In this document: positions 8,474 through 17,072 of the stretch, piece after piece | How the letters are laid out: every line of letters begins with the position of its first letter | Position numbering within the stretch: position 1 is the stretch's first letter | Assembly (NCBI RefSeq): GCF_013141915.1 | Contig: NZ_SROX01000001.1 | Location: forward strand, 248,001 to 312,000 | Length of the DNA stretch: 64,000 bases | Source of the DNA: Cupriavidus necator | Lineage (GTDB): Bacteria > Pseudomonadota > Gammaproteobacteria > Burkholderiales > Burkholderiaceae | Direction: 5' to 3' | Notes under the pieces: generated by a model | Told to the model about the DNA's origin: nothing | Seen by the model: the letters and a program-made list of their open reading frames with translations, nothing else | Databases searched by the model: none | Program-made: the position numbers and the translations under genes

Positions 8474-9949
8474 ATGGGCGCCGCGACAAAGGCCGGCTAC
8501 GCCGACGTCCTGGTCGGCCTGCAGTATGGCGACGAGGGCAAGGCCCGGGTCGTCGATCACCTCGCCGCCGGGTATGACGTGATTGCGCGCTTCAACGGCG
8601 GGGCCAACGCCGGGCATACCATCGCCACGCCCGACGGCCCCTTGCGGCTGCGGCAGGTGCCTTCCGGCGTGCTGCATCCCGGCGTTGCGCTTTACATCGG
8701 CTCGGGCTGCGTGGTCGGCTTGCAGCAGCTGGCCGCCGAGATCGCGATGTTGGCCGCCCAAGGCATCAGCCTTGACGGGCGGCTGACCATCAGCGACCGG
8801 TGTCCGCTGGTTCAGCCGCGCCACGTGCTGGCGGACCGCCGCGATGGCGCGCGGATCGGCACCACCGGCAATGGCATCGGTCCTTGCTATGCCGATCTGG
8901 CGGCGCGGATGCAGGGCTCCGAGCGCGTCGCATTCCAGTTGCGCGACCTGCTGTGCGACGATAGCCGCGTGTTCGAACAGATGACCCGGCTGGCGGGCCG
9001 GGACGGTGACGATGGGGACGACATCGCGGCGATGGTGGACGGTATGCGCCGCGCTTGGGCAGCGATTCGTCCGTTCGTGACGGACGATGCTGTCGCGCTG
9101 TTGCGGCGGGTCGAAGCCGGTGCCCGGGTCCTGTTCGAGGGCGCGCAGTCGGTGATGCTGGACGTGGTGCACGGCGTTCAGCCGTGGGTCACGTCCAGCC
9201 ATACGCTGCCCGCCTATGCCTACGTGGGGGGCGATCTGCCGTGCCGATATCACCGCAAGGCCATCGGCGTGGCCAAGGCCATCGTCTCACGTGTCGGTGG
9301 CGGCCCGTTGCCCACCGAACTGGGCGGGCCCCGTTCCGAGGCGTATTGCGCCGCGGCGGCACACGCGGGCCGCGGCCGCGCCGACGAAGCGGCCAGCCAC
9401 GATCCGCTGGCGCTGCTCGCCGAAGGGGATGCGTTCGCCACCGGCGTGGCTATCCGGATGCTGGCGAAAGAATATGGCACCGGCACCGGCAGGCCCCGGC
9501 GCGTGGGGCTGCTCGACGTTGCACAACTGCGCCTGGCGATACAGCAGGCCGGCGTCGACGAGGTGTATCTCAACAAATGTGACAGCCTGGCGGCCTTCGC
9601 CCACACACCCGAGCACTGCATTCCGGTTGTCGTCGGCGAGACGGGCGGCACAGGTCAGCGCGTGTTGCGCTTTCCGGCGTTCGGCGAGCACGCCATCCCG
9701 ACCGGTGCCGCCTCGCCGCTGCCCCCGCAACTTGAAGCGCTGCTCGAATGGCTCGCGCAGGCCATCGGCCGGCCCTTGCGCGGCATCGGGCTAGGACCGG
9801 AACGCGCGCAGATGCGGCTTCTTGAACCCAACCAGCACACCACACCACACCATGACAAGCACGACCCCTGCCTATCTGCGCAACGAAATGCGCCGGACCG
9901 ACCTGGCCTGGACCGACTGGCCGGCCATCGAAGCCTTCCTGAAAAATGA
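8474..9949 (+). CDS. Adenylosuccinate synthetase paralogue (PurA-like GTP-dependent ligase)
   Basis: A 491-residue PurA-family protein. Residues aligning with the PurA catalytic set are kept: Asp20 and Lys23 in QYGDEGKARVVD, Asn45 and His48 in FNGGANAGHT, the TTGNGIGP loop with an Arg equivalent to PurA Arg143, Gln in FEGAQSVMLD, Thr/Arg/Arg in GTGTGRPRR and the guanine-binding NKCD. Substitutions occur at substrate-facing places: GGH to GGA, TTGRG to TTGNG, ATTGR to GTGTGR. PurA joins Asp to GTP-activated IMP. Here the gene sits with RidA, a hydrolase and a flavin protein, not with purine genes, so a different acceptor or amine donor is likely. Residues after about 451 (GLGPERAQM is the normal PurA end) form a non-family tail that overlaps the next gene by 98 bases. 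Confidence 0.8.
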   Translation: MGAATKAGYADVLVGLQYGDEGKARVVDHLAAGYDVIARFNGGANAGHTIATPDGPLRLRQVPSGVLHPGVALYIGSGCVVGLQQLAAEIAMLAAQGISLDGRLTISDRCPLVQPRHVLADRRDGARIGTTGNGIGPCYADLAARMQGSERVAFQLRDLLCDDSRVFEQMTRLAGRDGDDGDDIAAMVDGMRRAWAAIRPFVTDDAVALLRRVEAGARVLFEGAQSVMLDVVHGVQPWVTSSHTLPAYAYVGGDLPCRYHRKAIGVAKAIVSRVGGGPLPTELGGPRSEAYCAAAAHAGRGRADEAASHDPLALLAEGDAFATGVAIRMLAKEYGTGTGRPRRVGLLDVAQLRLAIQQAGVDEVYLNKCDSLAAFAHTPEHCIPVVVGETGGTGQRVLRFPAFGEHAIPTGAASPLPPQLEALLEWLAQAIGRPLRGIGLGPERAQMRLLEPNQHTTPHHDKHDPCLSAQRNAPDRPGLDRLAGHRSLPEK

Positions 9950-10478
9950 ACTGATCTGCCGGGTTGCGGTGCATGACGCACCGTACCCCTACATTACGGC
10001 GCAGAGCTTCACCTTCACTGGCGACGCGTTCCTGATCCACAGTTCCAGGTTCGGCAAGCTTGCCGCTGCGATCCGGGCGAACCCGCTGGTCACGATCGAA
10101 GTCGACCGGCCCGTGGCCTTGCTGAAGGCGCCGAAGGGCCAGAACACGAGTCTCGAGTATTTCAGCGTCATCGCGCGCTGTGAAGTCCGGTTGCGCGACA
10201 GTACCGAAGCGGTGCGTGCCCACCAGTACCAGGCGCTGGACAAGTTCCGGCCCGAGAAGGACTACACGCCGATCGAGGATGGGGCCGCCAGCCAGATCGT
10301 TGCCTATCGCTGCGAGATCCGTGAGATGAGTGCGAAAAAGCGCATCCTGGCTGACGGACAGTACTCGCCGCCGGGACAGCCGCGCGCGCCATACCTGCGC
10401 TATCCGTTCCAGTCCGGGGCCACGCTGTCCGGCTTGCCGCCGGAGGCATTCGATTCCCACCGGTTTGCGGGAAAGTGA
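9852..10478 (+). CDS. FMN-binding split-barrel protein (pyridoxamine 5'-phosphate oxidase-like)
   Basis: A 208-residue protein of the flavin-binding split-barrel superfamily: AIEAFLKNELICRVAVHD and YPYITAQSFTFTGDAFLIHS at the N terminus, IRANPLVTIEVDRP in the middle and LEYFSVIARCEVRLRDSTEA toward the C-terminal half. The layout is that of NimA-like or PNPOx-like flavin or haem proteins that bind or reduce small molecules. ATG at 9852 is chosen; a TTG at 9822 in frame is also possible. Its 5' end lies inside the tail of the PurA paralogue, and a strong terminator follows 22 bases after the stop, so it is the last gene of the RidA-PurA-like unit. Confidence 0.72.
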   Translation: MTSTTPAYLRNEMRRTDLAWTDWPAIEAFLKNELICRVAVHDAPYPYITAQSFTFTGDAFLIHSSRFGKLAAAIRANPLVTIEVDRPVALLKAPKGQNTSLEYFSVIARCEVRLRDSTEAVRAHQYQALDKFRPEKDYTPIEDGAASQIVAYRCEIREMSAKKRILADGQYSPPGQPRAPYLRYPFQSGATLSGLPPEAFDSHRFAGK

Positions 10479-10500
10479 GGCTCGCCATCGGGTGACACGC

Positions 10501-10528
10501 AGAGGTGCTTCGGCACCTCTTTTTTTTT
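10501..10528 (+). terminator. Rho-independent terminator of the RidA/PurA-like operon
   Basis: Perfect 8-bp stem AGAGGTGC/GCACCTCT with a stable TTCG tetraloop, followed by a run of T to 10528. It lies 22 bases after the stop of the FMN-binding protein gene and separates it from the MFS gene. Confidence 0.93.
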
Positions 10529-10705
10529 GCCCCGGGGCGCTGCATGCGCCTGGCCACGGCTTTGGCACCTGCGAGACAGACCTTGGCGTTGCGGCACGCG
10601 TCGCGCCGGCGTCCGCACGCGACAGTAGCAAGCGATAGCGCAACCACGCGCTGTCGCCTGCCGCCAGTGCCCCAGAGCGCTGGCTCTAGAACGAATGGAG
10701 ACAAG

Positions 10706-12079
10706 ATGAAGCACACCCCTCTCGAGCTGATGCGCGTGCGCACCGGCGACCGGCTGGAACGGCTGCCCGTATGCGGCTATCACCGCCTTCTGTTTGCCAT
10801 CATTGCGCTGGCGTTTTTCTTCGACAACCTCGACCTGGCCATGATGACGTACCTGCTGGGCTCGATCCGCTCGGAGTTCGGCCTGACCGCTGCGCAGGCG
10901 GGCATGCTGGGGAGCGCCAGCTTTGTCGGCATGGCCCTCGGTGCGCTCAGCTCCGGGATGATCGCCGACAAGTTCGGGCGCAAGCCCGTGTTCCAGGTCA
11001 GCATGATCATCTGGGGCGTTGGCAGCTATCTCTGTTCCACCGCGAGCCATCCCATGGAACTGGGCGCATATCGGCTCTTGCTTGGGATCGGCATGGGCAT
11101 GGAGTTGCCGCTGGCGCAGACGCTGATGTCGGAATTCATTCCGGCGCGGCAGCGCGGCAAATATCTGGCGCTGATGGACGGCAACTGGCCGATCGCGTTT
11201 ATCTGCGCGGGCCTGATGTCGTACTACGTGCTGAGCGCCTATACCTGGCGCACCATGTTCCTGCTCGGCGCGGTGCCGGCGCTCTTCCTGATCGTGGTGC
11301 GGCGCTTCGTGCCAGAGTCTCCCCGTTGGCTGGAATCGCAGGGACGCCACGCGGAAGCTGCCGAGATCGTCGACCGTATCGAGCAGTCGGTGATGCGGCG
11401 GATGAAGCTCGACACGTTGCCCGAAGTCACCCCCGCGGTCGCTGCGGCGGAGCCGGCCGCATCGGGGCTGCGCGTGCTGTGGTCGCGGGCGTACCGCAGC
11501 CGGACCCTGACCGTCTGGGGGCTGTGGTTCTTTGCCCTGCTGGGGTTCTATGGCCTCAATACATGGATAGGCGCGTTGCTGCAGCAATCCGGTCTGGGCG
11601 TGACCCAGTCCGTGCTGTACACGGTCTATATCTCGATCGGGGGGATTCCGGGCTTCCTGTGGGCGGCGTGGGCGGTGGAGCGCTGGGGACGCAAGCCGGC
11701 CTGCGTGGCGACGCTGGTCGGCGGAGCGTGCATGGTCTTTGTCTATGGCCGCGTCGCCGGCGCGGCACCGGAGCCGCTGGCGCTGTTCCTTTCCGGCGGC
11801 ATGATGCAGTTCTTCATGTTTGGCATGTGGGCGGTGCTCTACACCTACACGCCGGAGCTGTACCCCACGCGCGCGCGCGCCTCGGGCTGCGGCATGGCGT
11901 CGACGGTCGGGCGCCTGGGCTCGCTGCTGGGTCCGGCGCTGGTGGGCCTGGTGCTGCCCGTCGCGGGGCAGGCTGGCGTGTTTGGTCTGGGCGCGCTGTG
12001 TTTCCTTGCCGCGGCGGCGATTGTCTTCCGGTTCGGCATCGAAACCCGCGGCCGTGCGCTGGAAACCATCGCCGACTAA
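10706..12079 (+). CDS. MFS transporter, sugar-porter/metabolite:H+ symporter type
   Basis: A 457-residue inner-membrane protein with about 12 transmembrane segments. Family markers are FFDNLDLAMMTYLLG in the first helix, the loop motif DKFGRKP, PESPRWLESQGR before the central cytoplasmic loop and the second-half motif WGRKPACVA. NiaP-like and aromatic-acid symporters share this build. ATG at 10706 is preceded by ATGGAGACAAG. It stands alone between the terminator at 10501-10528 and the convergent gene at 12132. It may import the substrate of the hydrolase/RidA cluster, but the terminator shows it is a separate unit. Confidence 0.88.
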   Translation: MKHTPLELMRVRTGDRLERLPVCGYHRLLFAIIALAFFFDNLDLAMMTYLLGSIRSEFGLTAAQAGMLGSASFVGMALGALSSGMIADKFGRKPVFQVSMIIWGVGSYLCSTASHPMELGAYRLLLGIGMGMELPLAQTLMSEFIPARQRGKYLALMDGNWPIAFICAGLMSYYVLSAYTWRTMFLLGAVPALFLIVVRRFVPESPRWLESQGRHAEAAEIVDRIEQSVMRRMKLDTLPEVTPAVAAAEPAASGLRVLWSRAYRSRTLTVWGLWFFALLGFYGLNTWIGALLQQSGLGVTQSVLYTVYISIGGIPGFLWAAWAVERWGRKPACVATLVGGACMVFVYGRVAGAAPEPLALFLSGGMMQFFMFGMWAVLYTYTPELYPTRARASGCGMASTVGRLGSLLGPALVGLVLPVAGQAGVFGLGALCFLAAAAIVFRFGIETRGRALETIAD

Positions 12080-12131
12080 GCGTTGTCCGGAACACCGTGG
12101 ATCTGCCGCCGCAATGCTTCAAGCCAGCCGG

Positions 12132-12719
12132 CTAGGAGCGTGCGCGCGGCGCCGGGCCGGCCAGCGCGGAAGCCGGCGCGGCGAGGCGTGCAGCCAGTAT
12201 CGCTGCCACGCGCGTGCTCGCGGCAGGCTTTCCGGCCACCACCACCAGACCTGCGTCCACCGCCTGCTGCCATGCCATCCGCCCATCGAGCAGGGCGCGC
12301 AACACGGCTTCGGCGGTGACCACGACCACATCGCCTTGGGCCGGGCCGGCGTCGTGGCCGGCCTCGACTTGCGCCCGCGCACTGGCCGCGGTGGCATAGC
12401 GGGTCCAGAGCCGCGACTCCACCAGCAGCAGCGCCGTGGGCGGCAACGCCGGCCGTGCCGAGGCCAGCTGCTGCTCGAGCCTGTGCGCGGTTTCATCGGC
12501 CCGTTGCCGGGCCTGCACGCCGCTGACGCTGTCGGTCAGGGGCAGTTTGCCCGCACCGGTTGCGTCATGCAGCGCGAAGGCCACGCCGAGCGAGGCAGGA
12601 TGCGCGGCCGAGACTTCGTCGCCAAGCACGAAGTCTGACCCGCAAGCCGCCGCGAGCGTCGAGACCGATCCAAGCCAGGCCGCGAACGCGGCCGTCAGAA
12701 TTGCGGTGGCGGGCTTCAT
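12132..12719 (-). CDS. Small exported protein of unknown function, coupled to the alkylsulfatase gene
   Basis: A 195-residue protein with a signal peptide (MKPATAILTAAFAAWLGSVS then TLAAACGSD). The mature part is Ala-rich, with LALHD-like and TALLLVESRLWTRYATAAS segments, and a C-terminal region GDVVVVTAEAVLRALLDGRM followed by VDAGLVVVAGK. No known domain was recognised. Its ATG overlaps the stop of the alkylsulfatase gene (ATGA), so the two are translated together and the protein probably assists or accompanies the enzyme in the periplasm. Confidence 0.6.
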   Translation of the reverse strand: MKPATAILTAAFAAWLGSVSTLAAACGSDFVLGDEVSAAHPASLGVAFALHDATGAGKLPLTDSVSGVQARQRADETAHRLEQQLASARPALPPTALLLVESRLWTRYATAASARAQVEAGHDAGPAQGDVVVVTAEAVLRALLDGRMAWQQAVDAGLVVVAGKPAASTRVAAILAARLAAPASALAGPAPRARS

Positions 12720-14686
12720 GGCGTCACAATGTTGAACCAGAACGGGAACGTGTCGAGCAGCGCGAGGAATTCACCCAGCGCTTCGCGGCGGCCTTCCACC
12801 TTCATGTCGCCCTTGGCAATGGCGTTCTCGATCGTGGTTTCCTTCAACTGGATCGCGTCAAGCGTTGCCTTGGACAGCGTGAGGCTGGCATCGGCTTGCG
12901 GCAGCGGCTTGCCATAGTTCAGCACCGCGTTCTCCACTTGCAGCCCGTACTGCTTCTTCAGGTCGGTGAAGTCGATGTTCAGGCCGATCTTCTTGCCGGC
13001 GGCCTTCGGTCCGTTAAGGCGCACCGCGAGGTAGTCGAACAGCATTTCGGGCGGCATCGCCTTGATGGTGTCCGGGCTTGCGGTCGTGGTGCCGCCGGCC
13101 TTGGGCACGCCGTTGCGCAGTTCATAAGCGCCCATCAGATAGACCGCGCGCCACGGGCCGCTTTCCGCCTGGTAGCCCATCTGCTCGAGCGAATCGGCCA
13201 GCAGTTCCTTGCCGGCCTTGCTGTCGGGATTGGCAAAGACCACGTGCTTGAGCGCTTCCGCGGTCCAGCGGTAATCGCCTTTGCTGAAATCCGCCCTGGC
13301 GCGCCTGAGTACCGCCGCTTCGCCGCCCATGTACTCGACGTACTTCCTGGCGGCCATCTCCGGTGGCAGGTTGTTCAGGTCCGACGGATTGCCGTCATAC
13401 CAGCCCATGTAGCGCTGGTAGACCGCGCGCGAGTTGTGGCGCAGCGTGCCGTAATAGCCGCGGTTAGGCCAGAATTTGTCGAGCTCGGGCGGCAGCTTGA
13501 TCAGCTCGGAGATTTCTTCTCCGGTATACCCCTTGTTCATCAGGTTGACCGACTGGTCATGGGTGTACTTGTACAGGTCGCGCTGCTTCTTCCAGTAATC
13601 GATGATCCGGGCATTGCCCCACATCGGCCAGTGATGCGCCTGGAACTTGAAGTCGACGTCCTTGCCATAGGTATCGATGGTCTCGTTCAGGTAGCTCGAC
13701 CACTTCAGCGCATCGCGAACCTGCGCGCCGCGCAGGGTCAGGATGTTGTGCATGGTGTTGGTCGTGTTCTCGGCCATCCACATGCCCCGGAACTGCGGGA
13801 AAAAGGTATTCATTTCCGCGGGCGCTTCGGTCCCGGGCGTCATCTGGAACACCATCTTGACACCGTCCACCGTGACTTCAGTGCCGGTCTTGCCGATGAT
13901 GTCGGTCGGCACGATCAGGCCGGCCTCGCCGGTCGAGACCGTCTGGCCCAGCCCGCCGTTTACGCCACCGCGAGCGTTGCGGGGCAATAGCGCGCCATAC
14001 ATGTAGACGGCACGGCGGCCCATGGCGTTGCCGGCGATCACGTTCTCGCTGATGGCATGCTCGGTAAAGCCTTCGGGGGCGAACACCTTGATCTTGCCTG
14101 CCCGCACATCGGCCTCGTTCACGATGCCGCGCACGCCGCCGTAGTGGTCCACGTGCGAGTGGCTGTAGACCACGGCTTTTACCGGCTTCTGTCCGAGGTG
14201 CTTGCTGACGAAGTCATAGGCGGCCCTTGCCGTTTCCGCCGAAATCAGCGGATCCAGCACGATCCATCCGGTGTCGCCCTGCACGAACGTGACGTTCGAC
14301 AGGTCGAAGCCGCGCACCTGGTAGATCCGCTCCGATACCTTGAACAGGCCATGCTGCATGTTCAACTGGGCGTTGCGCCACAGGCTGGGGTTGACCGTGT
14401 CCGGTGCGGGCTTGTCCAGGCCGATGTACTGCTTGTAGGCCTCGAGGTCCCACACCACGTCGCCCTTGGCGTTGCGGATGGTCAGGGTGTCGGGCTTGGC
14501 CACCAGCCCGCGCTGCGCATCCTCGAAATCCGCCTTGTCGTGAAAAGGAAGCTCGTTCAGTACGGCAGCATTCGCCGCCCTGGTGGCCGCGGTGGCAGGC
14601 TTGCCGGCGATCGGCTGGGCCTGTGCCCAAGCCGGTGAAGCCAACGCGACGGCCAGCGTCGTTGTCAGGACTATTGCTACGTTCAT
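12716..14686 (-). CDS. Exported metallo-beta-lactamase-fold alkyl sulfatase (SdsA1/BDS1 type)
   Basis: A 656-residue exported hydrolase. Residues 1-22 are a signal peptide (AVALASPAWAQA). The catalytic domain has HSHVDH at 176-181 (di-zinc motif), FAPEGFTEHAISENVIAGNAM and TPGTEAPAEMN; then comes a helical dimerisation domain (GYTGEEISELIKLPPELDKF) and a C-terminal SCP2-like domain (INIDFTDLKKQYGLQVENAVLN-like segment). Length and order match linear primary alkylsulfatases, which cleave sulfate from alkyl sulfates such as SDS to give alcohol and sulfate. ATG at 14686 has GGGAGA upstream. The 220 bases up to the next gene should hold its promoter; no specific site was recognised. Confidence 0.93.
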   Translation of the reverse strand: MNVAIVLTTTLAVALASPAWAQAQPIAGKPATAATRAANAAVLNELPFHDKADFEDAQRGLVAKPDTLTIRNAKGDVVWDLEAYKQYIGLDKPAPDTVNPSLWRNAQLNMQHGLFKVSERIYQVRGFDLSNVTFVQGDTGWIVLDPLISAETARAAYDFVSKHLGQKPVKAVVYSHSHVDHYGGVRGIVNEADVRAGKIKVFAPEGFTEHAISENVIAGNAMGRRAVYMYGALLPRNARGGVNGGLGQTVSTGEAGLIVPTDIIGKTGTEVTVDGVKMVFQMTPGTEAPAEMNTFFPQFRGMWMAENTTNTMHNILTLRGAQVRDALKWSSYLNETIDTYGKDVDFKFQAHHWPMWGNARIIDYWKKQRDLYKYTHDQSVNLMNKGYTGEEISELIKLPPELDKFWPNRGYYGTLRHNSRAVYQRYMGWYDGNPSDLNNLPPEMAARKYVEYMGGEAAVLRRARADFSKGDYRWTAEALKHVVFANPDSKAGKELLADSLEQMGYQAESGPWRAVYLMGAYELRNGVPKAGGTTTASPDTIKAMPPEMLFDYLAVRLNGPKAAGKKIGLNIDFTDLKKQYGLQVENAVLNYGKPLPQADASLTLSKATLDAIQLKETTIENAIAKGDMKVEGRREALGEFLALLDTFPFWFNIVTP

Positions 14687-14906
14687 CGTTGATTCTCCCG
14701 GTTGGAAGAGACAGGAAGGAGGCGCGCAGCATCAGCCATGCCTGCTCGGAACGCTGGCCGGCCGAGGGCGGGCAAGCGTCCGCCGGGCGACTTTGGCGCG
14801 CCGTCTATCCTGTTGCATCCGTTCACCGGGTGGAAGTCAAACTTTCTGTCCTCGAATTAAAAGAAATCGAAAAAGAAATCCGGGATTGACGCTGTGCCGG
14901 GCCCGT

Positions 14907-16889
14907 CTACGCCGCACTCGCGCCGGCGATGTAGCGCCGCCGCAAATCTTCAAACGACGCCAGCTCCCCGCACACCGCGCTGGCGGCCACCGTGGGCGGG
15001 CTGGCCAGCCAGACCTGCCCCGGCCCCGAGCGCCCGGGGAAGTTGCGGTTGATCGAGCTGACCGTGACCTGGTCAGGCCGTTCCGACGACCCCGGACCAC
15101 AATTGGCGCAGGCGCCGCAGGAAGGCTGGAGGATGCGTGCGCCGACAGCCTCGAACGTTTCCATGTAGCCCTCGTGGATGCAATAGTCGCGCACGTCGGT
15201 GGTGCCGAACTGCAGGTAGAGGGTGACATGCGGCGGAATGCGCAGGCCGCGCTGCACCGCCCAGTGCAGGACCTCGTGGTACCCGTCGAAGTCCTCGCGC
15301 TTGCCGGCCGTGCAAGAACCACCGTAGGCAATGTCCACGGGTACGTGCTGCGTCAGCGCGGACAGCGGCACGCCGTTGCCTGGATCGCCCGGGCTCGCCA
15401 CCATGGGGCCGAGCGCGCCGCAGTCGATGTCGAGCGTGGCGGCAAACGCGGCGCCGTCGTCGCTGCGCATCCATGGCTCGATGTCGAAATCGAGTCCGCG
15501 CCGTTCCCGCAGGAAGCGCACGGTCTGTGCGTCGGGTGCGACGATGCCGGTGAAGCCGCCCAGTTCGGCGCACATATTGGTCAGCGTGGCGCGCTCGTCG
15601 ATCGACATCGCGCTGACCACCGGCCCGGTGAACTCGAATACCTTGCCGACGCCCGCGCCGGCCTTGATGTCCGACCGTGCCAGCAGGTGCAGCACGACGT
15701 CCTTGGCCGTGACCCCCGGCGCCAGCACGCCGTCCAGGCGCACCAGCATGCATTGCGGCAGCGTCATGCGCACGGCGCCGGTCACGAAGGCATTGGCCAT
15801 GTCGGTGGTGCCGACGCCGAACGCCACGCATCCCAGCGCGCCGCTGTGCGGGGTGTGCGAGTCGGTGCCGACCACGACCTGCCCGGGCAGCGCATAGCGC
15901 TCGGCCATCATTGCGTGCGAGATGCCGGCCGCATGGCTGGCGGGCGCCCCCAGCGACGCCTCCTCGGTCAGCGTGCGATGGCAGCGGAGCTGGTAGTCGC
16001 GCACGAAGTCCCGTTGCGCCGCGCACATGCGCGCAACGTTGTCGACCAGCCCGGCGCGCAGGTGCGCGGGGCTTTCGCTGACGTACGAGGTGTGATCCTC
16101 GAACACCACGATGCGATCCGCGTCCCTCAGCCGCAGCGGCTTGCCGAACGCTTCATGCAGCATGTGGGCGCACATGCCGGTGTAGTACTCGTGGATAAAG
16201 CGCCAGTCGGCCCGCACGAAAATGCCGTCGCCTGGTACCGGGCGCGCCGGTGTTACCGGCGTGGCCAGCAAATGCCGCTGGACGATTTTCTCGAACAAGG
16301 TCTGCGGGCCGGCGGGCAGGCCCGTGGCCGCGGGTTCGACCTTGCCCAGGTAGGCCTGCCCGAATTTCAGCAGCCCGCCGTGCCGCAGGATGGATGCGGC
16401 GAGCGCGTCGCGCCCGGCCACCAGCGTGTCGGCTTCGATGGCTTCGCCTTGCTCCAGCCGGGTAAGCAGGCTGAAGTCGGTCGAGGTGAACAGGCCGATG
16501 TTGTCGGCGTTCTGGCGGTAGATGCGCTCGAAGCTGCGGGCGATGACGAGGCGGATGCCCGCCAGCTTTTCCGCTGCCGGACTATGCTCGCGCGACGACC
16601 CCTTGCCGTAGCGGCTGCCGGCAACAGTTACGGCGAATCCGCCGTTGCGGATCGCGTTGGCCGCGACCGGGCAGATGCCGTCGACCTTGTAGCCGGTATA
16701 GGGAAAGCGGCCCAGCGCGTCGTCGTAGTGCGTCAGGATCGGCACCGGCGTGATCTCGTCCGTTGAAACGTCGTCGCGCAGCGCGCCGGCCCCGGCCAGG
16801 GTCATGGGCTGCCCCTGCAGTTGCGCGCTCATGACCGGCGCGGAGTCGGCAAGGAACAGGGTGCGGGCCGTGGCCTCAATGGCGCTCAT
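14907..16889 (-). CDS. Aconitase-family hydro-lyase with swivel domain at the N terminus (LeuD-LeuC order)
   Basis: A 660-residue cytoplasmic hydro-lyase. The first about 190 residues are the small swivel domain (DDVSTDEITPVPIL, then GSRYGKGSSREHSPAAEKLA and ARSFERIYRQNADNIGL). The remaining part is the large domain with VGTDSHTPHSGALGCVAFGV, GGSCTAGKREDF and a CGACANCGPG cluster whose Cys residues fit the 4Fe-4S ligands. Aconitase A and homoaconitase have the reverse order, so this is a domain-swapped fusion. ATG at 16889 is preceded by GGAGACCTGC; a TTG at 16907 is the alternative. LysR is divergent, with a Bug gene beyond it. The substrate is probably a di- or tricarboxylate. Confidence 0.87.
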   Translation of the reverse strand: MSAIEATARTLFLADSAPVMSAQLQGQPMTLAGAGALRDDVSTDEITPVPILTHYDDALGRFPYTGYKVDGICPVAANAIRNGGFAVTVAGSRYGKGSSREHSPAAEKLAGIRLVIARSFERIYRQNADNIGLFTSTDFSLLTRLEQGEAIEADTLVAGRDALAASILRHGGLLKFGQAYLGKVEPAATGLPAGPQTLFEKIVQRHLLATPVTPARPVPGDGIFVRADWRFIHEYYTGMCAHMLHEAFGKPLRLRDADRIVVFEDHTSYVSESPAHLRAGLVDNVARMCAAQRDFVRDYQLRCHRTLTEEASLGAPASHAAGISHAMMAERYALPGQVVVGTDSHTPHSGALGCVAFGVGTTDMANAFVTGAVRMTLPQCMLVRLDGVLAPGVTAKDVVLHLLARSDIKAGAGVGKVFEFTGPVVSAMSIDERATLTNMCAELGGFTGIVAPDAQTVRFLRERRGLDFDIEPWMRSDDGAAFAATLDIDCGALGPMVASPGDPGNGVPLSALTQHVPVDIAYGGSCTAGKREDFDGYHEVLHWAVQRGLRIPPHVTLYLQFGTTDVRDYCIHEGYMETFEAVGARILQPSCGACANCGPGSSERPDQVTVSSINRNFPGRSGPGQVWLASPPTVAASAVCGELASFEDLRRRYIAGASAA

Positions 16890-17072
16890 GCAGGTCTCCG
16901 ATGGCAATTCGGTGCCACTCTACCGCCCATGGCGCGCGCGGGCGAAGCGCTGATGCGGCATCGCGGCTATCTGCGCCAGACATATCAGGGTAAACGCGGA
17001 GTCGATGCGCGGTGCGCGCGGCAAGGTTAGTATCGGGCGACATTCCGGCCTGCCCACACGGGCTACTGACCC

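Noticed and set aside
8474-9949. Calling the ligase a housekeeping purA
   Set aside because: Non-purine neighbours and changed substrate-loop residues argue for a paralogue; final proof needs the rest of the genome.
12560-13990. 476-codon open frame on the plus strand
   Set aside because: Shadow of the alkylsulfatase gene, which carries the HSHVDH motif on the minus strand.
14583-16766. 727-codon open frame on the plus strand
   Set aside because: Opposes the aconitase-family gene, whose catalytic motifs are intact; no family resemblance.
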